From positions 3,224,001 to 3,288,000 of the forward strand of contig NZ_CP055930.1 in the NCBI RefSeq assembly GCF_013927005.1: DNA of 64,000 bases, given 5' to 3'. The position numbers and the translations under genes were made by a program. Shown here piece after piece: positions 55,764-64,000 of this stretch. The notes under the pieces were generated by a model. The model was not told the origin of the DNA. It made no database searches and saw only the letters and a program-made list of their open reading frames with translations. The first letter of the stretch is position 1, and the number at the start of each line of letters is the position of its first letter. This stretch comes from Enterobacter sp. RHBSTW-00175. Lineage in GTDB: Bacteria; Pseudomonadota; Gammaproteobacteria; Enterobacterales; Enterobacteriaceae.

Positions 55764-55878
55764 CGTGTGTATCCGTTTGTCATTTTGTGCCCAGCATAGC
55801 GAAAAGCACAGAAAAAATTGTTGCTATCTGACCTTTAAAATAGAATGAAGGGAGAAAAATTTTCTCTGCGAGGTGGGT

Positions 55879-56337
55879 ATGCTAGATAAAATTGACCGCA
55901 AGCTTCTTTCATTGTTGCAAACCGACTGCACCCTCTCTTTGCAGGCGCTGGCAGATGCCGTTAATCTGACCACCACACCGTGCTGGAAGCGCCTCAAAAA
56001 GCTGGAAGATGACGGCATTTTGCTCGGGCGTGTTGCACTTTTAGATCCTGAAAAATTGGGGCTTGGACTGACCGCATTTGTCCTGATAAAAACGCAGCAT
56101 CACAGTAGCGAATGGTATTGCCGCTTTGTCACCCAGGTCTCTGAAATGCCGGAGGTTCTTGGATTCTGGCGTATGGCAGGGGAATATGATTATCTGATGC
56201 GCGTCCAGGTGGCCGATATGAAGCGGTATGATGATTTTTACAAGCGACTGGTCAACAGTGTACCGGGCTTGTCGGACGTCACATCGAGCTTCGCGATGGA
56301 ACAAATAAAACACACCACAGCATTACCCATTGAATAA
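55879..56337 (+). CDS. decR: Lrp/AsnC-family cysteine-responsive regulator DecR (YbaO)
   Basis: DecR is a 152-residue Lrp-family regulator that senses L-cysteine and activates cysteine detoxification genes in E. coli. The N-terminal HTH ([30 protein letters not shown]) and the C-terminal RAM ligand domain ([30 protein letters not shown]) are clear and closely match E. coli. The ATG at 55879 is preferred over a GTG two codons earlier. The 115-bp gap shared with the divergent cysteine synthase-like gene probably holds its binding site. Confidence 0.95.
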   Translation: MLDKIDRKLLSLLQTDCTLSLQALADAVNLTTTPCWKRLKKLEDDGILLGRVALLDPEKLGLGLTAFVLIKTQHHSSEWYCRFVTQVSEMPEVLGFWRMAGEYDYLMRVQVADMKRYDDFYKRLVNSVPGLSDVTSSFAMEQIKHTTALPIE

Positions 56338-56388
56338 ATTGAATAACTTCCCGGCCAGGCCGGAAAAATACCTTCAGGAAAATACCGC

Positions 56389-58161
56389 GTGCGATTATTT
56401 GCCCAACTAAGCTGGTACTTTCGTCGGGAGTGGCAACGCTATCTCGGTGCAGTCTGCCTGCTTATTATCATTGCCATTCTGCAACTTATCCCGCCAAAGG
56501 TGGTGGGATATGTGGTGGATGGCGTCACCGAACAGCATTACACCACCGCACGGGTGTTGATGTGGATTGGCACGCTGGTGCTGACTGCGGTGATTGTCTA
56601 CCTGCTGCGCTACGTCTGGCGTGTCTTGTTATTCGGGGCGTCTTATCAGCTTGCCGTTGAGCTGCGCGAAGACTTTTACCGCCAACTGAGCCGCCAGCAT
56701 CCCGAGTTTTACCTGCGTCACCGCACTGGTGATTTAATTGCCCGTGCTACCAACGACGTTGACCGCGTGGTGTTTGCCGCCGGGGAAGGGGTGTTAACGC
56801 TGGTGGACTCGCTGGTGATGGGGTGCGCGGTGCTGATTGTGATGTCGACCCAAATCAGCTGGCAACTGACGCTGCTGGCCCTGCTGCCAATGCCGCTGAT
56901 GGCGCTGGCGATCAATCGCTACGGCGAAAAACTACATGAGCGTTTCAAACTGGCGCAGGCGGCGTTTTCGTCACTCAACGACCGCACTCAGGAGAGCATG
57001 ACCAGTATCCGCATGATCAAAGCCTTTGGTCTGGAGGACAGACAATCTGCGCTGTTTGCTGCCGATGCGGCGGATACCGGGGCGAAAAACATGCGGGTGG
57101 CGCGGATTGATGCGCGTTTTGATCCGACGATTTATATCGCTATCGGTATGGCGAACCTGCTGGCTATCGGCGGCGGTAGCTGGATGGTGGTACACGACAT
57201 GATGACGCTTGGCCAGTTAACCAGTTTCGCGATGTATCTGGGGCTGATGATTTGGCCAATGCTGGCGCTGGCCTGGATGTTTAATATTGTTGAGCGCGGC
57301 AGTGCTGCCTACAGCCGTATTCGCGCCATGCTGGCCGAAGCGCCAGTGGTTAACGACGGCAGTGAAACGGTGCCGGAAGGACGTGGGGTAATGAAAGCGG
57401 ATATCGGTTCGTTTGTTTACCCGCAAACGGAACATCCGGTGCTTGAAAACGTCAATTTCACGCTGCAATCGGGCCAGATGCTGGGTATTTGCGGCCCGAC
57501 GGGTTCCGGTAAAAGCACTCTGCTTTCGCTTATCCAGCGTCACTTTGATGTTACTCAGGGTGATATTCGCTTTCACAATATCCCGCTGACACGCCTTCTG
57601 CTGGACGACTGGCGCAGCCGTCTGGCGGTGGTCAGCCAGACGCCGTTTTTATTCTCTGACACCGTTGCGAATAACATTGCTCTTGGCCACCCAACGGCGA
57701 CGCAGGAAGAGATTGAACATGTCGCGCGTCTTGCCAGCGTTCATGACGATATTTTGCGTCTGCCGCAGGGCTATGACACCGAGGTGGGCGAACGTGGTGT
57801 GATGCTTTCTGGTGGGCAAAAACAGCGTATTTCGATTGCCCGCGCGCTGCTGCTGAACGCCGAAATCCTGATCCTGGATGACGCACTTTCTGCGGTGGAT
57901 GGCCGCACTGAATATCAGATCCTGCACAACCTGCGACAGTGGGGCGAAGGGCGCACGGTGATTATCAGTGCGCACCGCTTGTCGGCATTGACCGAAGCCA
58001 GTGAAATTCTGGTGATGCAGCACGGGCACATTGCTCAGCGTGGGCAACATGACCAGCTTACAGAACAACCCGGCTGGTATCGCGATATGTACCGTTATCA
58101 GCAGCTTGAAGCGGCGCTCGATGATGCTCCAGAGCAGGATGAGGAGACCGCCAATGCGTAA
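56389..58161 (+). CDS. mdlA: ABC transporter permease/ATPase MdlA
   Basis: MdlA is a half-transporter of the ABC exporter type and pairs with MdlB as a heterodimeric multidrug-like exporter of unknown substrate. The 590-residue protein has a six-helix membrane domain and a nucleotide-binding domain with Walker [10 protein letters not shown] (about residues 369-377), the signature LSGGQKQR and Walker [13 protein letters not shown]. Here the usual catalytic Glu after Walker B is Asp, so one site is probably degenerate. The start is GTG, 52 bp after decR, suggesting one operon. Confidence 0.94.
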   Translation: MRLFAQLSWYFRREWQRYLGAVCLLIIIAILQLIPPKVVGYVVDGVTEQHYTTARVLMWIGTLVLTAVIVYLLRYVWRVLLFGASYQLAVELREDFYRQLSRQHPEFYLRHRTGDLIARATNDVDRVVFAAGEGVLTLVDSLVMGCAVLIVMSTQISWQLTLLALLPMPLMALAINRYGEKLHERFKLAQAAFSSLNDRTQESMTSIRMIKAFGLEDRQSALFAADAADTGAKNMRVARIDARFDPTIYIAIGMANLLAIGGGSWMVVHDMMTLGQLTSFAMYLGLMIWPMLALAWMFNIVERGSAAYSRIRAMLAEAPVVNDGSETVPEGRGVMKADIGSFVYPQTEHPVLENVNFTLQSGQMLGICGPTGSGKSTLLSLIQRHFDVTQGDIRFHNIPLTRLLLDDWRSRLAVVSQTPFLFSDTVANNIALGHPTATQEEIEHVARLASVHDDILRLPQGYDTEVGERGVMLSGGQKQRISIARALLLNAEILILDDALSAVDGRTEYQILHNLRQWGEGRTVIISAHRLSALTEASEILVMQHGHIAQRGQHDQLTEQPGWYRDMYRYQQLEAALDDAPEQDEETANA

Positions 58162-59935
58162 GCTGGGAACGATGTGGCCGACCTTAAAACGTCTGCTTTC
58201 CTATGGCTCTGTGTGGCGAAAACCGCTGTCGATTGCCGTGCTTCTGCTCTGGATTGCGGCGATTGCTGAGGTGAGTGGTCCGCTGCTGATTAGCTATTTC
58301 ATCGACAATATGGTGGCGAAACGCTATCTGCCGCTGGGGCTGGTGGCGGGGTTAGGTATTGCCTACGTTGGGTTACAGCTGACGGCCGCCGGGCTGCACT
58401 ATGCGCAGTCGTTGCTGTTTAACCGGGCAGCCGTTGGCGTCGTGCAGCAGCTGCGCACGGATGTGATGGATGCGGCGCTGCGCCAGCCGCTGAGTGAATT
58501 TGATACTCAGCCTGTCGGGCAAGTTATCTCGCGTGTGACCAACGATACGGAGGTTATCCGGGATCTGTATGTCACCGTTGTGGCAACGGTATTACGCAGT
58601 GCGGCGTTGATTGGTGCGATGCTGGTGGCGATGTTTAGCCTTGACTGGCGCATGGCGCTGGTGGCGATCACCATCTTCCCGGCAGTCCTGATTGTGATGG
58701 TTATCTATCAACGTTACAGCACGCCGATTGTTCGCCGCGTGCGCGCTTATCTGGCCGATATCAACGATGGCTTTAACGAAGTGATCAACGGTATGAGCGT
58801 CATCCAGCAGTTCCGCCAGCAGGCACGTTTTGGCGAGCGAATGGGGGAAGCCAGTCGTTCACATTACATGGCGAGAATGCAGACGCTTCGCCTGGATGGC
58901 TTCCTGTTGCGTCCGTTGCTGAGTCTTTTCTCTACGCTGGTGCTTTGCGGCTTACTGATGCTGTTTGGTCTGACGTCGGGCGGCACCATTGAAGTGGGCG
59001 TATTGTATGCCTTTATTAGTTATCTTGGGCGTCTGAATGAACCGCTGATTGAGCTCACCACTCAGCAATCCATGCTGCAACAGGCCGTGGTTGCGGGAGA
59101 GCGCGTCTTTGAGCTAATGGACAGGCCACGTCAGACCTACGGTGATGATGACCGTAGTCTGCAAAGCGGTGCTATTACCTTTGATAATGTCTCGTTTGCT
59201 TATCGTGATGACCGGCTTGTCCTCCAGGACGTTAGCCTGGATGTCCCGTCGCGTGGCTTTGTGGCGCTGGTGGGGCACACCGGTAGCGGTAAGAGTACGC
59301 TCGCCAGCTTGCTGATGGGGTATTACCCGCTCACGAAAGGGGAGATCCGCCTGGACGGGCGTCCACTGTCTTCCCTGAGCCACAATGTCCTGCGTAAAGG
59401 GGTGGCAATGGTGCAGCAAGACCCGGTGGTGCTGGCGGATACTTTCTATGCCAACGTCACGCTGGGCAGGCCTTATACGCATGAGCAGGTGTGGGCGGTG
59501 CTGGAAACCGTGCAGCTGGCAGAGCTGGCACGCGGTCTGCCCGAGGGTATCGACACCCGGCTGGGCGAGCAGGGAAATAATCTCTCGGTTGGGCAAAAAC
59601 AGCTGCTGGCGCTGGCGCGGGTGCTTATTGAAACGCCGCAGGTGCTTATTCTGGATGAGGCAACTGCCAGTATTGACTCCGGTACTGAGCAGGCTATCCA
59701 GCAGGCGCTGGCGGCCGTGCGCGATCATACAACGCTTGTCGTTATCGCTCACCGCCTGTCAACGATTGTTGATGCCGATACTATTCTGGTGCTGCATCGC
59801 GGCCAGGCCGTCGAGCGCGGGACGCATCGTCAGCTGTTAGAGGCGAAAGGGCGTTACTGGCAGATGTACCAGTTGCAACTGGCGGGAGAAGAGCTGGCTG
59901 CCAGTGCGCGCGAAGAGGAATCACTCAGCGCCTGA
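58154..59935 (+). CDS. mdlB: ABC transporter permease/ATPase MdlB
   Basis: MdlB is the partner half-transporter of MdlA. The 593-residue protein has six membrane helices and a nucleotide-binding domain with Walker [10 protein letters not shown] (about 374-382) and Walker [16 protein letters not shown] with an intact catalytic Glu. Its signature is LSVGQKQ, not LSGGQ. Together with the Asp in MdlA this gives one full and one degenerate ATP site, as in other heterodimeric exporters. Its ATG overlaps the mdlA stop by 8 bases. Confidence 0.94.
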   Translation: MRKLGTMWPTLKRLLSYGSVWRKPLSIAVLLLWIAAIAEVSGPLLISYFIDNMVAKRYLPLGLVAGLGIAYVGLQLTAAGLHYAQSLLFNRAAVGVVQQLRTDVMDAALRQPLSEFDTQPVGQVISRVTNDTEVIRDLYVTVVATVLRSAALIGAMLVAMFSLDWRMALVAITIFPAVLIVMVIYQRYSTPIVRRVRAYLADINDGFNEVINGMSVIQQFRQQARFGERMGEASRSHYMARMQTLRLDGFLLRPLLSLFSTLVLCGLLMLFGLTSGGTIEVGVLYAFISYLGRLNEPLIELTTQQSMLQQAVVAGERVFELMDRPRQTYGDDDRSLQSGAITFDNVSFAYRDDRLVLQDVSLDVPSRGFVALVGHTGSGKSTLASLLMGYYPLTKGEIRLDGRPLSSLSHNVLRKGVAMVQQDPVVLADTFYANVTLGRPYTHEQVWAVLETVQLAELARGLPEGIDTRLGEQGNNLSVGQKQLLALARVLIETPQVLILDEATASIDSGTEQAIQQALAAVRDHTTLVVIAHRLSTIVDADTILVLHRGQAVERGTHRQLLEAKGRYWQMYQLQLAGEELAASAREEESLSA

Positions 59936-59988
59936 TGCACCAAAATCAGGCAACGCGCTAACACTCTCAACTGTTGGTGCAACACTGA

Positions 59989-60022
59989 AACGCATTATGC
60001 ACTGTTATGGTGCGTTTTTTTT
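59989..60022 (+). terminator. Possible terminator after mdlB overlapping an NtrC site
   Basis: AAACGCA pairs with TGCGTTT and is followed by eight T in total. The loop and right arm are shared with the NtrC-like site at 59998-60014. Confidence 0.6.
59998..60014 (+). promoter_or_regulatory. NtrC binding site upstream of glnK
   Basis: TGCACT and GGTGCG separated by five bases match the NtrC enhancer consensus TGCACC-N5-GGTGCA in 10 of 12 positions. Its centre is about 107 bp upstream of the start predicted from the sigma-54 promoter, a usual enhancer distance. Confidence 0.8.
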
Positions 60023-60087
60023 CGCCACTTCATCACCGAATGCCTTGCCGCGCTCATTGCACCGCTTTTTCCCCCTTTTTTCAATTC

Positions 60088-60103
60088 TGGCACATCCCTT
60101 GCA
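60088..60103 (+). promoter_or_regulatory. Sigma-54 promoter of glnK-amtB
   Basis: TGGCAC (60088-60093) and TTGC (60099-60102) have the invariant GG and GC 10 bp apart, the -24/-12 signature of RpoN promoters. It lies about 55 bp before glnK. Confidence 0.92.
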
Positions 60104-60157
60104 ATATCTCCTGCGTGTTAGCAGCGGCCATTACCGAATTCTGACTGGAGGGGATTT

Positions 60158-60496
60158 ATGAAGCTGGTTACAGTTGTAATCAAACCATTCAAACTTGAAG
60201 ACGTTCGTGAAGCATTGTCTTCCATGGGTATTCAGGGACTGACTGTCACCGAAGTGAAAGGCTTTGGTCGTCAGAAAGGTCATGCCGAGCTTTATCGTGG
60301 GGCGGAATACAGCGTTAACTTCCTGCCTAAAGTGAAGATTGATGTCGCAATTGCTGACGATCAGCTTGATGAAGTGATTGATGTCATTAGCAAAGCGGCC
60401 TACACCGGCAAGATTGGCGACGGCAAAATTTTCGTTGCCGAGTTGCAGCGCGTGATTCGTATCCGTACGGGCGAATCCGACGAAGCGGCATTGTAA
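60158..60496 (+). CDS. glnK: Nitrogen regulatory protein GlnK (PII)
   Basis: GlnK is a trimeric PII signal protein that blocks the ammonia channel AmtB when nitrogen is ample. The 112-residue protein has Tyr51, the uridylylation site, at the tip of the T-loop (GRQKGHAELYRGAEY), and the YTGKIGDGKIFV B-loop for ATP binding. An AGGGGAT site precedes the ATG. It is transcribed with amtB 35 bp downstream from an NtrC-activated sigma-54 promoter, so it is made under nitrogen limitation. Confidence 0.98.
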   Translation: MKLVTVVIKPFKLEDVREALSSMGIQGLTVTEVKGFGRQKGHAELYRGAEYSVNFLPKVKIDVAIADDQLDEVIDVISKAAYTGKIGDGKIFVAELQRVIRIRTGESDEAAL

Positions 60497-60531
60497 GTAA
60501 CTCCTGGCACACAGTGATAGGGATCGAGAAA

Positions 60532-61818
60532 ATGAAGATAGCAACAATCAAAACGGGTCTGGGTTCGCTGGCACTGCTGCCAGGCCTGGCACTGGCTGCC
60601 CCTGCGGTGGCAGACAAAGCCGATAATGCCTTTATGATGATCTGCACCGCGCTGGTGCTGTTCATGACTATCCCAGGCATTGCGCTGTTCTACGGCGGCC
60701 TGATCCGCGGTAAAAACGTCCTCTCCATGCTGACGCAGGTTGCTGTGACGTTCGCACTGGTGTGTGTGCTGTGGGTGGTCTACGGTTACTCGCTGGCCTT
60801 CGGCGAAGGCAACGCCTTCTTCGGCAACCTCAACTGGGTGATGCTGAAAAATATCGAACTGACCGCGCTGATGGGTAGTTTCTATCAGTACATCCATGTT
60901 GCTTTCCAGGGCTCGTTCGCCTGTATCACCGTAGGCCTGATTGTTGGTGCGCTGGCTGAGCGTATTCGCTTCTCTGCGGTACTGATTTTCGTGGTTGTCT
61001 GGCTGACGCTCTCCTACGTGCCGATTGCGCATATGGTATGGGGCGGTGGTCTGCTGGCGACTCATGGTGCACTGGACTTCGCGGGCGGTACTGTTGTGCA
61101 CATTAACGCCGCTGTTGCAGGTCTTGTCGGTGCATACCTGATTGGCAAACGTGTGGGCTTTGGCAAAGAAGCCTTCAAGCCACACAACCTGCCAATGGTG
61201 TTTACCGGTACGGCTATCCTCTACTTTGGCTGGTTCGGTTTCAACGCCGGTTCAGCAAGTGCTGCGAACGAAATCGCTGCGCTGGCCTTCGTGAATACCG
61301 TTATTGCCACGGCGGGTGCAATCCTCTCCTGGGTATTTGGTGAGTGGGCCGTTCGCGGTAAACCTTCTCTGCTGGGTGCATGTTCTGGTGCGATCGCCGG
61401 TCTGGTTGGTATCACCCCTGCGTGTGGTTATGTGGGTGTAGGTGGCGCGCTGCTTATTGGTCTGGTTGCTGGTCTGGCTGGCCTGTGGGGCGTGACTGCG
61501 CTGAAACGTGTTCTGCGTGTTGATGACCCTTGCGATGTGTTCGGTGTGCACGGCGTGTGTGGTATCATCGGTTGTATCATGACCGGTATCTTCGCGGCGA
61601 AATCTCTGGGTGGAGTGGGTTACGCAGAAGGCGTCACCATGGTTCACCAGGTGCTGGTACAGCTGGAAAGTATTGCCATCACTGTTGTCTGGTCTGCCGT
61701 TGTGGCCTTTATCGGCTACAAACTGGCTGACATGACCGTCGGTCTGCGTGTACCAGAAGAGCAGGAGCGCGAAGGTCTGGACGTCAACAGCCACGGCGAG
61801 AATGCGTATAACGCTTAA
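60532..61818 (+). CDS. amtB: Ammonium transporter AmtB
   Basis: AmtB is a trimeric inner-membrane ammonia channel. The 428-residue precursor has a cleaved signal peptide of about 22 residues (MKIATIKTGLGSLALLPGLALA) and 11 helices. The pore twin histidines lie in GGTVVHINAA and FGVHGVCG. The C-terminal tail (VGLRVPEEQEREGLDVNSHGENAYNA) binds GlnK. The ATG at 60532 gives the E. coli start; an earlier in-frame codon adds six residues. Confidence 0.98.
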   Translation: MKIATIKTGLGSLALLPGLALAAPAVADKADNAFMMICTALVLFMTIPGIALFYGGLIRGKNVLSMLTQVAVTFALVCVLWVVYGYSLAFGEGNAFFGNLNWVMLKNIELTALMGSFYQYIHVAFQGSFACITVGLIVGALAERIRFSAVLIFVVVWLTLSYVPIAHMVWGGGLLATHGALDFAGGTVVHINAAVAGLVGAYLIGKRVGFGKEAFKPHNLPMVFTGTAILYFGWFGFNAGSASAANEIAALAFVNTVIATAGAILSWVFGEWAVRGKPSLLGACSGAIAGLVGITPACGYVGVGGALLIGLVAGLAGLWGVTALKRVLRVDDPCDVFGVHGVCGIIGCIMTGIFAAKSLGGVGYAEGVTMVHQVLVQLESIAITVVWSAVVAFIGYKLADMTVGLRVPEEQEREGLDVNSHGENAYNA

Positions 61819-61826
61819 TAAACAGC

Positions 61827-61856
61827 AAAACGGCAACCTCAGGTTGCCGTTTTTAA
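61827..61856 (+). terminator. Terminator after amtB
   Basis: AAAACGGCAACC and GGTTGCCGTTTT pair around a TCA loop, followed by T. The stem sequence is nearly the same as that at 17486-17511. Confidence 0.9.
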
Positions 61857-61863
61857 TGTTGAT

Positions 61864-61892
61864 GCCCTCTCCCGGTGGGAGAGGGCATCAGG
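61864..61892. repeat. CCCTCTCCC hairpin repeat, copy B
   Basis: GCCCTCTCCC and GGGAGAGGGC form a 10-bp stem around a GGT-type loop. It lies between the amtB terminator and the 3' end of tesB. Confidence 0.7.
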
Positions 61893-61902
61893 CCGCACAA
61901 AA

Positions 61903-62763
61903 TTACCCGCGATTACGCATTACCCCTTCCTGCACCGTTGATGCCACCAGAACACCATCCTGAGTATAAAACTCGCCGCGTACAAACCCGCGAGCGCTGG
62001 ACGCCGACGTACTTTCCACGCTATAGAGCAACCAGTCATTCATATCGAACGGGCGGTGGAACCACATGGAGTGGTCAATTGTCGCAACCTGCATCCCTTT
62101 TTCCAGGAACCCAACGCCGTGTGGTTGCAGGGCAACCGGCAGGAAGTTGAAGTCGGAAGCGTATCCCAGCAGATACTGATGGACGCGGAAATCCTCCGGC
62201 ACGGTGCCGTTGGCGCGGATCCACACCTGACGTTTTGGTGCAGCTACGTGGCCTTTCATCGGGTTATGGAACTCGACGGGGCGAATCTCCAGTGGCTTAT
62301 CGCACAGGAATTTCTCTTTCACCTGCGGTGGTAGCAGGTGCGCCAGCGCACGCGCGATATCGGTTTCAGATTTAAGCTCTTCCGGCGATGGGGATGGCGG
62401 CATCACTTTTTGATGCTCATAACCCGGTTCAGGCGCCTGGAAAGAGGCCGTCATGTAAAAGATAGGTTTGCCATTCTGAATGGCAGCCACGCGACGGGCA
62501 CTAAAACTGTTGCCGTCACGCAACACTTCAACGTCATAAACAATCGGTTTGGCGCTGTCGCCAGGGCGTAAGAAATAGCTGTGAAAAGAGTGCACCAGAC
62601 GGTCTGCCGGGACGGTCTCTTTAGCGGCATATAATGCCTGCCCAACGACTTGCCCGCCGAAGACCTGGCGTAAGCCCAAATCTTCGCTCTGTCCACGAAA
62701 GAGTCCTTCCTCAATTTTTTCCAGGTTCAGTAATGTCAGCAGATTGTTCAGTGCTTGACTCAT
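61903..62763 (-). CDS. tesB: Acyl-CoA thioesterase II TesB
   Basis: TesB hydrolyses medium- and long-chain acyl-CoAs to free fatty acids. The 286-residue protein is a double hot-dog fold; the catalytic triad Asp, Thr (or Ser) and Gln is contained in the conserved [38 protein letters not shown] region and in [12 protein letters not shown]. The ATG at 62763 gives the E. coli start [12 protein letters not shown]; an in-frame GTG/ATG four codons earlier has no better ribosome site. It is divergent from ybaY and convergent with amtB. Confidence 0.95.
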   Translation of the reverse strand: MSQALNNLLTLLNLEKIEEGLFRGQSEDLGLRQVFGGQVVGQALYAAKETVPADRLVHSFHSYFLRPGDSAKPIVYDVEVLRDGNSFSARRVAAIQNGKPIFYMTASFQAPEPGYEHQKVMPPSPSPEELKSETDIARALAHLLPPQVKEKFLCDKPLEIRPVEFHNPMKGHVAAPKRQVWIRANGTVPEDFRVHQYLLGYASDFNFLPVALQPHGVGFLEKGMQVATIDHSMWFHRPFDMNDWLLYSVESTSASSARGFVRGEFYTQDGVLVASTVQEGVMRNRG

Positions 62764-62967
62764 AGTTGTCCTCAATAAAACGCCGTGGCGAAAGATAAGC
62801 AGAGTATAACGCAGATTTGAAAGTGGTCCGATGGGTAGAATAATCTGAATATCGGCCTGAAATCAGGCATTAATCAGTGATTTGTGCCACACTTGTTACG
62901 TTATATAAATGTTAACGACATCGGGTGGGATCGATCCCGCTGGTGCATTGATGATAAGGAGACTTCA

Positions 62968-63495
62968 ATGAAACTCGTGCACATAGTAAGTGGTTTAGCG
63001 ATAGCGGTGGCACTGACTGCCTGCGCAGGTAAGCACGCCAGTACCCAGGCGCCAGCGCCGGATCCAAATACTGTTGACACGCTTTCGCAGCAGACTACTC
63101 AGCAGCCTAACGTTTCTGGTACGGTATGGATCCGTCAGAAAGTGGCTTTACCGCCAGACGCTGTGTTAACGGTCACCCTTTCGGATGCCTCCCTGGCTGA
63201 TGCACCTGCCAAAGTGCTGTCGCAAAGAGCGGTGCGTACCATCGGTAAACAGGCTCCGTTCAGCTTCGTGTTGCCATACAACCCGGCTGACATCCAGCCT
63301 AATGCGCGGATATTGCTGAGTGCAGCAGTCACCGTTAACGGTAAGCTGATGTTTATCACTGATACGGTTCAGGAAGTGATTAACCACGGTGGGACAAAAG
63401 CCGATCTGAATCTGGTTGCGGTGCAGCAGACCGAAGTTCCTGTTTCAGCACAACCACCTGTTGCGGCTGAACCACCTGCCTTAATCCAGCAGTAA
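62968..63495 (+). CDS. ybaY: YbaY family lipoprotein (YscW-like domain)
   Basis: This 175-residue lipoprotein has the signal MKLVHIVSGLAIAVALTAC with the lipid cysteine at residue 19, followed by a Thr/Ala/Pro/Gln-rich linker. One YscW-type beta domain follows (VSGTVWIRQKVALPPDAVLTVTLSDASLADAPAKVL and ARILLSAAVTVNGKLMFITD). The C-terminus is shorter than in K-12 (190 residues). An AAGGAGA site precedes the ATG. The function is unknown; YscW relatives are pilotins for secretins. Confidence 0.92.
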   Translation: MKLVHIVSGLAIAVALTACAGKHASTQAPAPDPNTVDTLSQQTTQQPNVSGTVWIRQKVALPPDAVLTVTLSDASLADAPAKVLSQRAVRTIGKQAPFSFVLPYNPADIQPNARILLSAAVTVNGKLMFITDTVQEVINHGGTKADLNLVAVQQTEVPVSAQPPVAAEPPALIQQ

Positions 63496-63503
63496 TGACC
63501 TAT

Positions 63504-63527
63504 GCCCTCTTCCCGGTGAAGAGGGCA
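63504..63527. repeat. CCCTCTTCCC hairpin repeat, copy E
   Basis: GCCCTCTTC and GAAGAGGGC form a 9-bp stem with a CCGGT loop between convergent ybaY and atl. It is a variant of the CCCTCTCCC repeats and may end both transcripts. Confidence 0.65.
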
Positions 63528-63533
63528 GCTGTT

Positions 63534-63869
63534 TTAGTACACCCAGCGATATTTCTGTAAATCGATTTTCCCGCCCCCCGACACCTGTACGCCTTCAGCG
63601 AGCAATGCCTGTCGCTGGCGCTGTAAATCCGGGCCCGTCAGTGAGATTGTCCCGTGACGATTAACCACCCGATGCCAGGGCAGTGTGCTGCCTTCCGGTA
63701 AACGTTTTAATACGCCGCCTACCTGACGTGCCGCGCGGGGTGAGCCTGCCAGCCGGGCGACATCGCCATAAGTCGTTACATAGCCTTCGGGAATTGAGGC
63801 GATAATCTGCCAGACCCTGACAGGGAATGAGTCAGGTAACGGTTCGGGAATCGAATCGAAAGCGTCCAT
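63534..63869 (-). CDS. atl: Alkyltransferase-like DNA-binding protein Atl (YbaZ)
   Basis: Atl binds O6-alkylguanine lesions without repairing them and hands them to nucleotide excision repair. The 111-residue protein has the O6-methylguanine-DNA methyltransferase fold, but the active-site PCHR motif reads PWHRV with Trp65 in place of the cysteine, the hallmark of ATL proteins. It is shorter at the N-terminus than the 129-residue K-12 annotation, which starts upstream of the domain. A start at 63869 covers the entire domain. Confidence 0.93.
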   Translation of the reverse strand: MDAFDSIPEPLPDSFPVRVWQIIASIPEGYVTTYGDVARLAGSPRAARQVGGVLKRLPEGSTLPWHRVVNRHGTISLTGPDLQRQRQALLAEGVQVSGGGKIDLQKYRWVY

Positions 63870-63941
63870 TGTGTTTACCAGACAAGAAAAACCACAGAAT
63901 AAGCGACCCCCGGCGGATTGTGAAGGCGCAATGACTGTTGC

Positions 63942-64000
63942 TCAGGAGGGCTGCTGGACGGTGAATTCCAGTGCCAGGCCGATCACTTTTGTACTGCTGG
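63942..64000 (-). CDS. Possible 3' end of an unidentified gene
   Basis: On the minus strand the last 19 codons read SSTKVIGLALEFTVQQPS and then a TGA at 63942-63944. The frame is open to the window edge and the composition looks coding, but the stretch is too short to assign. K-12 has other genes after atl here. Confidence 0.3.
   Translation of the reverse strand, partial: SSTKVIGLALEFTVQQPS

Noticed and set aside
63870..64000. 4.5S RNA gene (ffs), which lies near atl in K-12
   Set aside because: No part of the conserved SRP RNA core (such as the GGAAGGAAGCAGCC region) is found after atl in this window; it may lie beyond the edge.

Overview
This window is chromosomal DNA from a member of the Enterobacteriaceae, most like the Enterobacter/Lelliottia/Leclercia group. 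The gene order brnQ-proY-malZ ... acpH-queA-tgt-yajC-secDF ... tsx-yajI-nrdR-ribD-ribE-nusB-thiL ... yajO-dxs-ispA-xseB / thiI / yajL-panE / yajQ / yajR / cyoEDCBA / ampG-yajG / bolA / tig / clpPX / lon / hupB / ppiD / ybaV / fadM ... queC / ybaE / cof ... decR-mdlAB / glnK-amtB / tesB / ybaY / atl is the same as the 9-10.5 min region of Escherichia coli K-12. Nearly every core protein matches its E. coli counterpart in length and motifs. Genes absent from K-12 at these positions (a TsaA-type peroxiredoxin, a PLP-dependent cysteine synthase-family enzyme, an isochorismatase/monooxygenase/amidohydrolase trio) suggest Enterobacter or a close relative. The assignment rests on recalled gene order and sequence, not on a search.

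Layout. 1-2350: end of brnQ, then proY. 2351-4190: an A+T-rich accessory island with an immunity gene and an evolved Hcp effector carrying a C-terminal papain-fold toxin domain. 4197-9341: malZ behind tandem MalT boxes, then the three-gene metabolic cassette. 9389-16258: peroxiredoxin, acpH, and the queA-tgt-yajC-secD-secF cluster (queuosine tRNA modification and protein export). 16401-17461: a VOC protein with a WYL-domain regulator. 17581-23032: tsx, yajI, and the nrdR-ribD-ribE-nusB-thiL run; pgpA, expected after thiL, is missing. 23075-31000: isoprenoid (dxs, ispA), thiamine/4-thiouridine (thiI) and pantothenate (panE) genes. 31024-40522: yajR, the cytochrome bo3 operon, ampG-yajG and bolA. 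40855-50079: the protein-quality-control block tig, clpP, clpX, lon, hupB, ppiD, ybaV, with visible sigma-32 promoters before clpP and lon. 50179-54675: fadM, a toxin-antitoxin locus whose toxin is frameshifted, queC, ybaE, cof. 54717-63869: a cysteine synthase-family gene divergent from decR, mdlAB, glnK-amtB behind an NtrC/sigma-54 promoter, tesB, ybaY and atl. A few codons of an unidentified minus-strand gene run off the right edge.

The strongest candidate for a little-described system is the Hcp-papain effector with its YrhB/Imm35-like partner (2415-3847). It sits as an orphan cargo module with no type VI secretion genes nearby. Secondary points are the decayed toxin-antitoxin locus with a perfect palindromic operator, the loss of pgpA at a REP element, and a recurring terminator-plus-hairpin repeat module. 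No rRNA, tRNA, CRISPR array, insertion sequence or prophage was seen.
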